Shown here: piece by piece, positions 59,279-64,000 of the stretch
How the letters are laid out: each line of letters starts with the position of its first letter
Position numbering within the stretch: position 1 is the first letter of the stretch
NCBI GenBank assembly: GCA_019359435.1
Contig: JAHHHI010000055.1
Coordinates: 124,001 to 188,000 of the forward strand
Length of the DNA stretch: 64,000 nt
Source: Kaiparowitsia implicata GSE-PSE-MK54-09C
GTDB lineage: Bacteria > Cyanobacteriota > Cyanobacteriia > Elainellales > Elainellaceae
Direction: 5' to 3'
Translations under genes and position numbers: made by a program
The notes under the pieces: generated by a model
Seen by the model: the letters and a program-made list of their open reading frames with translations, nothing else
Told to the model about the DNA's origin: nothing
The model's database searches: none

Positions 59279-60526
59279 TTAATCTAGCCCCTGAAGCTTG
59301 GTCTTAGAGGCGATGCGGGTTTTCTTGCGATCGCTCTCTGACAGCTCTTGGCCCGACTGGAGCCGTGTCGCATTTTCTTGCAGCACGGTAGCGGCGTTTT
59401 GGTCGCCCATCTGCAGTGCTGTCTTAGCAGCCGTTTGCAGCATGGTGGCAGCGCCCGTGCGATCGCCCGACTGCAGCTTGGTTTCCGCAATCTGCGTCTG
59501 CCGATATTTTGCCAACGCCAGCACATGCTGCTGCACTTGGGGATTATGTTCAGGTCGATAGCCCTGCACCACATTAGCGCTAATGGACACCGATTCAGAG
59601 AGACAATTTTCGAGCTGCTGCCCAGGGTCGTCGTAGCGCACCTGTAGCTCTACTAGCGGCTGTAGCCCTTCTGCAAGCTGACCTGCATATAGATTCACCA
59701 GCACCACCCGCGGCACATCCAGCATCAGGTCACCCAAGCGGGCGATCGCCTGATTGGCTTCCTGCACCAGCGGCAACTCAATCGTATCGGGCACCACCTG
59801 AGCTAGGGGCTTAAGCTCTGCTAACCGCACCCCTGACATCAGCCGCATCTGCAAATGGGCATTGGTCAACGCCACCGACTGCACCCGTTCAAACAGTCGG
59901 CTAAACGCGCCGACTGCGTCTTCTGGACGCTGAATATAGGTGAGGGAACCCCCACCCGCATCGGCGATTTTTTCCAAAATATCTTGATTCCAGTTGTCGC
60001 CAAACCCCAGAGAATTCAGCGTCATGTTATAGCCTGCGGCCAGCTGCGCCAGTTTCAGACAGCGTTCATTATCGCCATGTTCGTTTTCCCCATCGGTCAG
60101 CAGAAAGGCTTGAGAAATGCTTTCCTTCTTGCCTTTCGCCAGTTCTTCGACCGCTAGCCGCATTCCCTCATCAATGGAGGTGCCGCCGCTAGGCTTTAGA
60201 GTGTTGATCTGAGCCTTTACCCCGGCAGGACTGTCGATCATTTGGTTAGGCACCAGCACCTTAGCCCGGTGGTCAAACCCAACCACAGACAGGCGATCGC
60301 CCGGCGACAGGCCGTCTACCACTCGATGTGCCGCCTGCTTCACCATGTCTAAGGGTCGTCCCTGCATAGAGCCGCTGTGATCCAAAATTAGGCACAGGTT
60401 AAGGGGAGCCGTCCGCCCCGGCTTATCTTGCAACGCAGAAATAGACACCGCCAACTGTCGCTGGCTATTCGGCTGAGCCACATCAATGCTGTCATCACTT
60501 AATGCCGCTTGCAGAACTACTTTCAT
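59279..60526 (-). CDS. VWA-domain protein
   Basis: 415 residues. The VWA domain (~40-225) has an intact MIDAS: DxSxS at D49-S51-S53 (DHSGSMQG), T-containing SGGTSIDEG and LLTDGENEHGDNE. The second half is beta-rich, and the last ~70 residues are helical and Gln/Lys/Thr-rich (KYRQTQIAETKLQSGDRTGAATMLQTAAKTAL). No signal peptide or membrane helix, so probably a cytoplasmic metal-dependent adhesion/assembly protein. Neighbours give no clue to its partner. A Cys-rich micro-ORF follows it. Confidence 0.88.
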   Translation of the reverse strand: MKVVLQAALSDDSIDVAQPNSQRQLAVSISALQDKPGRTAPLNLCLILDHSGSMQGRPLDMVKQAAHRVVDGLSPGDRLSVVGFDHRAKVLVPNQMIDSPAGVKAQINTLKPSGGTSIDEGMRLAVEELAKGKKESISQAFLLTDGENEHGDNERCLKLAQLAAGYNMTLNSLGFGDNWNQDILEKIADAGGGSLTYIQRPEDAVGAFSRLFERVQSVALTNAHLQMRLMSGVRLAELKPLAQVVPDTIELPLVQEANQAIARLGDLMLDVPRVVLVNLYAGQLAEGLQPLVELQVRYDDPGQQLENCLSESVSISANVVQGYRPEHNPQVQQHVLALAKYRQTQIAETKLQSGDRTGAATMLQTAAKTALQMGDQNAATVLQENATRLQSGQELSESDRKKTRIASKTKLQGLD

Positions 60527-61076
60527 CGCTCACGCTCCCCACGACAGATCAACACTCAGCTCATTTTATAAAGCGACCTAGAGCTGGCTTTTTAAGAGTA
60601 AGCCTGCAGCTCGTCGGTGGATGCGGCGCCAGCTTATAGACAGGCATCGCATCACGCCAGTCTCATATCACCACTCAACGCCTCATCAGCCACTCATGAG
60701 GATTCTCAACGATTCAGACGGGATCACCGTCTTAGACGCTTAGGGCATCCCCTGCGACAGCATGGGCGCTACCCCAGCATCCATAACATACCTAACTTCA
60801 GCACCGCCGTGGCTAATTCCGCAAGCCTAGCTGCAAAAAATTTGGCGTGGCTTCATTCTGCTCCTGCCTCAATGCCTTAATGATCGACGTCGTTAGACAT
60901 CAGCTCGGCCTCACCTTCTCCCGGATGCTCTCGTTGGGATGACCGGGCGATCGCCCGCAGCAACCCTACCCCGTCATCTGCCTCCAGCACAATCCGGATG
61001 GGGTTCACGCTACTATGTTAGGAAGATTGCTTCATCATTGGGGCGATCGCCCACGCACTGCAACCAAACGCAACGT
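60527..61076. other. 550-bp spacer upstream of clpR
   Basis: No gene supported; an 87-codon frame at 60617-60880 has no family resemblance and a clpR extension from 60939 is unlike the family. It should hold the promoter of the clp cluster. No hairpin was recognised. Confidence 0.4.
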
Positions 61077-61763
61077 ATGAGTTCACCCATTAAGGCTGTC
61101 CAATCTGCATTCTACGGAGACGCCTACTACCGTACGCCTCCGCCAGATTTGCCATCCCTCATGCTCAAAGAGCGCATCGTTTATCTGGGTGGGCCATTGC
61201 ACTCCCTTGACGATGCTAAACGCGATCCCCGTCAAGACTTTACCCGGCTGATCATCGCGCAACTGCTGTATCTGCAATTCGACGATCCCGAAAAGCCGAT
61301 CTATCTCTACATCAACTCCACTGGCACCCTCTGGTATACCGGAGAAACGATTGGGTTTGAAACCGAAGCCTTTGCCGTATGTGACACATTAAGCTACATC
61401 AAACCGCCTGTGCACACCATCTGCATTGGGCAGGCCATGGGTGCTGCTGCCATGATTTTGTCAGCGGGCACCAAAGGTTGTCGCGCCAGCCTACCTCACT
61501 CCACCATCGTCTTGAATCAGCCTCGGGGTGGAGCCCAGGGTCAAGCCACCGACATTCAAATTCGAGCGAAGGAAGTGCTGGAAAACCGCGCCGCCATTCT
61601 CGATATTCTGGCAAAGAACACCGGCCAGTCGGCAGAAAAAATTGCCAAAGACACGGATCGAACCTTCTACCTCAACCCACATGAAGCCATGGAATATGGA
61701 CTCATTGACCGGGTGCTCGAGAGCACGAAGGATCTCCCCAAGGCACTCCCTGCAATGGCCTAG
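61077..61763 (+). CDS. clpR: ClpR, non-catalytic Clp protease subunit
   Basis: 228 residues. ClpP fold without catalytic residues: the Ser position is Gly122 (ICIGQAMGAAAMI) and the His position is Asn147 (IVLNQP), while the later acidic residue is retained (KDTDRTF). In cyanobacteria ClpR pairs with ClpP3 in the essential Clp core partnering ClpC. The AVQSAFYGDAYYRTPPPDLPSLMLKERIVYLG N terminus is typical. The start at ATG 61077 gives family length; the frame opens upstream at 60939. First of three tandem clp genes. Confidence 0.92.
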   Translation: MSSPIKAVQSAFYGDAYYRTPPPDLPSLMLKERIVYLGGPLHSLDDAKRDPRQDFTRLIIAQLLYLQFDDPEKPIYLYINSTGTLWYTGETIGFETEAFAVCDTLSYIKPPVHTICIGQAMGAAAMILSAGTKGCRASLPHSTIVLNQPRGGAQGQATDIQIRAKEVLENRAAILDILAKNTGQSAEKIAKDTDRTFYLNPHEAMEYGLIDRVLESTKDLPKALPAMA

Positions 61764-61953
61764 CCTGCAATAACTTGGTCTGTAATGACTTGGTCTGCTG
61801 ATTCAGCCTGCATAGCGCCGTCTTGGCATTAGATTTACTGGGCATTGGGTTTACAATGCACGCTGCGTCAGGCGAGTCTCCTTCCCAAGGGTTAGAGGGT
61901 CTAGTCTGACAGCGCGTTTCGGATTTTCGTCCTCTGTTCTTGTCGGTGTCGCT

Positions 61954-62586
61954 ATGAAAGTTCCCTATCGCTATCCGGGTAGCACCAATACCCAGCTTGT
62001 CGATATTTATACACGTCTCGCCTTCGACCGGATTATTTTTCTGGACGACGCCATTAACGATGGGCTGGCAAACTTCATTGTCAGCATGATGTTATATCTC
62101 GACTCAGACGATCCCACCAAGCCCATCTACCTCTATATCAACTCACCTGGGGATGATGTGATGCCGGGCATGATGGCGTCGATGGCGGCGGGTCTATCCA
62201 TTTATGACACCATGCAGCACATCAAAGCGCCTATCCATACCATCTGCTTGGGGCAGTCTGCGGGTTCGTCGACGCTGCTGCTGGCTGCAGGGACTAAGGG
62301 CTTTCGGCTGTCGCTGCCTCATTCCACCATTGTGCTAAACCCGTTTTATGTAGGCGGGCGCGGGCAGGCCACTGATATTCAAATCATGGCAAAGAAAGTC
62401 CTGGCAGACCGCGACACCATATTTGGCATCTTGTCGGATCTGACAGGGCAATCCACTGAGAAGCTGGCGAAAGATAGCGAGCGTCGGCTCTACCTTGACC
62501 CTCATGAAGCCCAAGCTTATGGGCTAGTCGATCGGGTGTTGGAGCGATCGCCCCTTCCCAATGCGTTAGCCGCTGCGGCTACTTAA
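61954..62586 (+). CDS. Second ClpR-like subunit, catalytic triad degenerate
   Basis: 210 residues of ClpP fold. Ser is replaced by Gly104 (ICLGQSAGSSTLLL) and His by Asn129 (IVLNPF). The loop reads NSPGDDVMPGMMASMAAGLSIYDTM, about eight residues longer than the [17 protein letters not shown] of active ClpP, and the oxyanion GG is GD. It therefore looks non-proteolytic, as ClpR is, but with a different insertion. The N terminus MKVPYRYPGSTNTQLVDIYTRLAFDRIIFL is closer to the ClpP at 62636 than to ClpR. It probably joins the Clp ring; the spacing to the next gene is 49 bp. Confidence 0.85.
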   Translation: MKVPYRYPGSTNTQLVDIYTRLAFDRIIFLDDAINDGLANFIVSMMLYLDSDDPTKPIYLYINSPGDDVMPGMMASMAAGLSIYDTMQHIKAPIHTICLGQSAGSSTLLLAAGTKGFRLSLPHSTIVLNPFYVGGRGQATDIQIMAKKVLADRDTIFGILSDLTGQSTEKLAKDSERRLYLDPHEAQAYGLVDRVLERSPLPNALAAAAT

Positions 62587-62635
62587 CCCCTTGCTCATTC
62601 TCTCAGCCGTTTTTTCCATCGTTTGGTGAAATCCT

Positions 62636-63238
62636 ATGCCTATTGGTGTTCCAAAAGTTCCCTATCGCTTTCCAGGCAGCTCCTATGAGCAGTGGATCGA
62701 CATCTACGATCGCCTTAGCCTAGAGCGCATTATCTTCCTTAGCCGAGATGTAGACGACAATATCGCCAACTCCATTGTGGCCTCCATGCTGTATCTCAGC
62801 TCCGAAGACCCTGATAAGCCCATCTATCTCTACATCAACTCGCCTGGCGGGTCTGTGACAGCGGGGATGGCAATCTACGACACGATGCAGCACATTAAGC
62901 CAGAAGTGGTGACAATTTGTGTGGGGTTGGCCGCGTCGATGGGTGCCTTTTTGCTGGCAGCTGGGGCTCCAGGTAAGCGCGTGGCGTTGCCTCATTCCCG
63001 CATTATGATTCACCAGCCGCTGGGAGGCACGGGTCGAGGGCAAGCCACTGACATCGATATTGAAGCACGGCAAATTTTGCGCATTAAAAAAGAGTTGAAC
63101 GATCTCATGGCGTTCCACACCGGCAAAACAACCGAGCAAATTGAAAAAGATACCGATCGGGACTATTTTCTATCAGCAGAAGCTGCCCAGGCTTATGGGC
63201 TGATTGATCGCGTGATTGCAGATGCATCTGCCGCATAA
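62636..63238 (+). CDS. clpP: ATP-dependent Clp protease proteolytic subunit (active)
   Basis: 200 residues with the catalytic triad intact: Ser101 in [12 protein letters not shown] and His126 in [10 protein letters not shown], and the acidic residue in KDTDRDYF. The oxyanion segment NSPGGSV and the N-terminal [35 protein letters not shown] are typical of cyanobacterial ClpP2/P3. The third gene of the tandem; it would form mixed rings with the preceding dead subunits and with ClpX or ClpC. ATG 62636 is used. It ends 592 bp before the J-domain gene. Confidence 0.95.
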   Translation: MPIGVPKVPYRFPGSSYEQWIDIYDRLSLERIIFLSRDVDDNIANSIVASMLYLSSEDPDKPIYLYINSPGGSVTAGMAIYDTMQHIKPEVVTICVGLAASMGAFLLAAGAPGKRVALPHSRIMIHQPLGGTGRGQATDIDIEARQILRIKKELNDLMAFHTGKTTEQIEKDTDRDYFLSAEAAQAYGLIDRVIADASAA

Positions 63239-63530
63239 AGCGCTCAACCGTTCGTACCTTTAATCCTCAGTGCAGCATGAGTGCTGCGGCTCAAGTTCTA
63301 GGCATGTTAGGGCGAGCGAAGGAGATATCTGACAAAGAAAATCCCACCTCAATCAGCCGTAATCAGCCGCGCATGTTTAGGAGCAGGAGCGTTGGCCCAG
63401 CCAAGCCGAAGACTTTATGATTGTTCGCTCAATGCAGGGACGTTCTGGTCAAGAAATCTCCTAAGTTCTGAGTTAAGAGGTGGTCAATCTCTAGGCAACC
63501 TTTAGCTAACGTCAGTTCGACAACTGCCTA

Positions 63531-63565
63531 AAACCGTGCTGCCTGCGACGCAGGCAGCACGGTTT
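63531..63565. repeat. GC-rich perfect palindrome, copy 3
   Basis: 35 bp: AAACCGTGCTGCCTGCG, A, and its exact reverse complement. Same core as the palindromes at 31994 and 39360. Flanked on the left by CAACTGCCTA, as in copy 1 (inverted). Confidence 0.85.
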
Positions 63566-63606
63566 AGCGTTATTTCAGCCTCGCGCTTTGGGGCTGAAAT
63601 AACGCT
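63566..63606. repeat. Second perfect hairpin abutting the palindrome
   Basis: Arms AGCGTTATTTCAGCC and GGCTGAAATAACGCT (15 bp, 11-nt loop) start at the base after the palindrome. Outer arms AGTTCGA (63514-63520) and TCGAACT (63608-63614) enclose both. Confidence 0.85.
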
Positions 63607-63829
63607 ATCGAACTCACAGTTAAATAGCAAAATGCGGCGTGGTGGCAACGCGATCGCGCCGCATTGCTAGTGGGTGCAGGTTGCGATGCACCTTGCCAGA
63701 CCCAACGTTTGATAGATTGATGATTGTTTTTCCGTTTCTGGTGGCAGAATTCAGGATAGCTAGAACAAATGCCGCTGGGCTACTTTCTGGATGGGTTGGT
63801 CTGGGTCCTCAATTCTGCTGCGTAATTGG

Positions 63830-64000
63830 ATGAATCTTACGGATTGCTATCGGGTGCTAGGTCTGCGGGAACAGGCAAGTTATGACGATGTCAAAGCATC
63901 CTATCGGCGGCTGGCACGGCGCTATCATCCAGATGTGAATCCTGAAGATGCAGCAGCTCAAGATAAGTTTATTCGTATCACAACGGCCTATAAGCAGTTA
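63830..64000 (+). CDS. J-domain (DnaJ-like) protein, 5' part only
   Basis: 57 codons are visible before the window ends. The J-domain is intact to the HPD motif (RRYHPDVNP), preceded by TDCYRVLGLREQASYDDVKASYRRLAR. J-domain proteins stimulate Hsp70 ATPases. The rest of the protein, which tells DnaJ from specialised types, is outside the window. The ATG at 63830 is preferred by the usual MNLTDCYRVLGL start. Confidence 0.88.
   Translation, partial: MNLTDCYRVLGLREQASYDDVKASYRRLARRYHPDVNPEDAAAQDKFIRITTAYKQL

Noticed and set aside
60617-60880. 87-codon frame upstream of clpR
   Set aside because: Polar, low-complexity sequence without resemblance to any family; the region is more likely promoter.
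1-64000. tRNA, rRNA, CRISPR, prophage or complete insertion sequence
   Set aside because: Scanning by eye found no T-loop signature in a cloverleaf context, no regularly spaced repeat-spacer array and no transposase, integrase or phage structural gene.

Overview
The window is a stretch of a cyanobacterial chromosome. The octamer GCGATCGC (HIP1), typical of many cyanobacteria, recurs throughout in genes and spacers. Many genes belong to cyanobacterial families: ycf23, the DUF2499/DUF3593 pair, ClpR/ClpP, a ComFB-type c-di-GMP protein, CofG and a LysM-M23 envelope protease. The DNA is GC-rich apart from a few AT-richer islands (about 22.4-24.3 kb, 47.7-48.1 kb, 51.1-51.9 kb). The genus cannot be fixed from the sequence alone. 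I see no rRNA, tRNA, CRISPR array, prophage or complete insertion sequence.

Layout. 0-10.5 kb: an aldehyde dehydrogenase cut by the window edge, an EF-hand protein, a PAP/inositol phosphatase, an LRAT-like NC-motif protein, argF overlapping cofG, a DCC thiol protein, comFB, an EamA permease and small cyanobacterial proteins. 11-20 kb: a TerB-AAA ATPase, then a leftward group of a methyltransferase-GT2 fusion, a GT41-like protein, a TPR-GT61 protein and mobA. The last three overlap by ATGA junctions. 20-29 kb: ycf23, trmL, a LysM/M23 endopeptidase with a TTG start, small membrane proteins and a class III aminotransferase. 30-44.9 kb: a coiled-coil protein, csaB, DUF2499/DUF3593, an SF2 helicase, a 1009-residue 5'-nucleotidase, a sulfotransferase, a GHL10 hydrolase, cobM and lgt. 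45-53.6 kb: nucleobase catabolism, with URC4 (DUF1688), a URC1-type GTP-cyclohydrolase-II-like enzyme, upp, an orphan histidine kinase and a CodA-type deaminase. 53.7-60.5 kb: a degenerate AAA protein, a serpin lipoprotein, an LCP ligase and a VWA protein. 61-64 kb: three tandem clp genes, two of them catalytically dead, and the start of a J-domain protein.

The most coherent system is pyrimidine catabolism: the deaminase makes uracil or thymine, Upp makes UMP, and URC1/URC4 would open and degrade the ring. The deaminase has Cys where E. coli CodA has Asp314, the residue that separates cytosine from 5-methylcytosine deaminases. That suggests recycling of methylated cytosine in a HIP1-rich genome. 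A second theme is the envelope: three glycosyltransferase-type proteins, CsaB, LCP, Lgt, LysM-M23, a GHL10 hydrolase and a sulfotransferase.

Non-coding structure includes two inverted copies of a 132-bp MITE-like element (10871-11002 and 22259-22390), three copies of a GC-rich palindrome (31994, 39360, 63531), several short direct-repeat arrays beside promoters, and a plus-strand terminator placed antisense in the 3' end of lgt.
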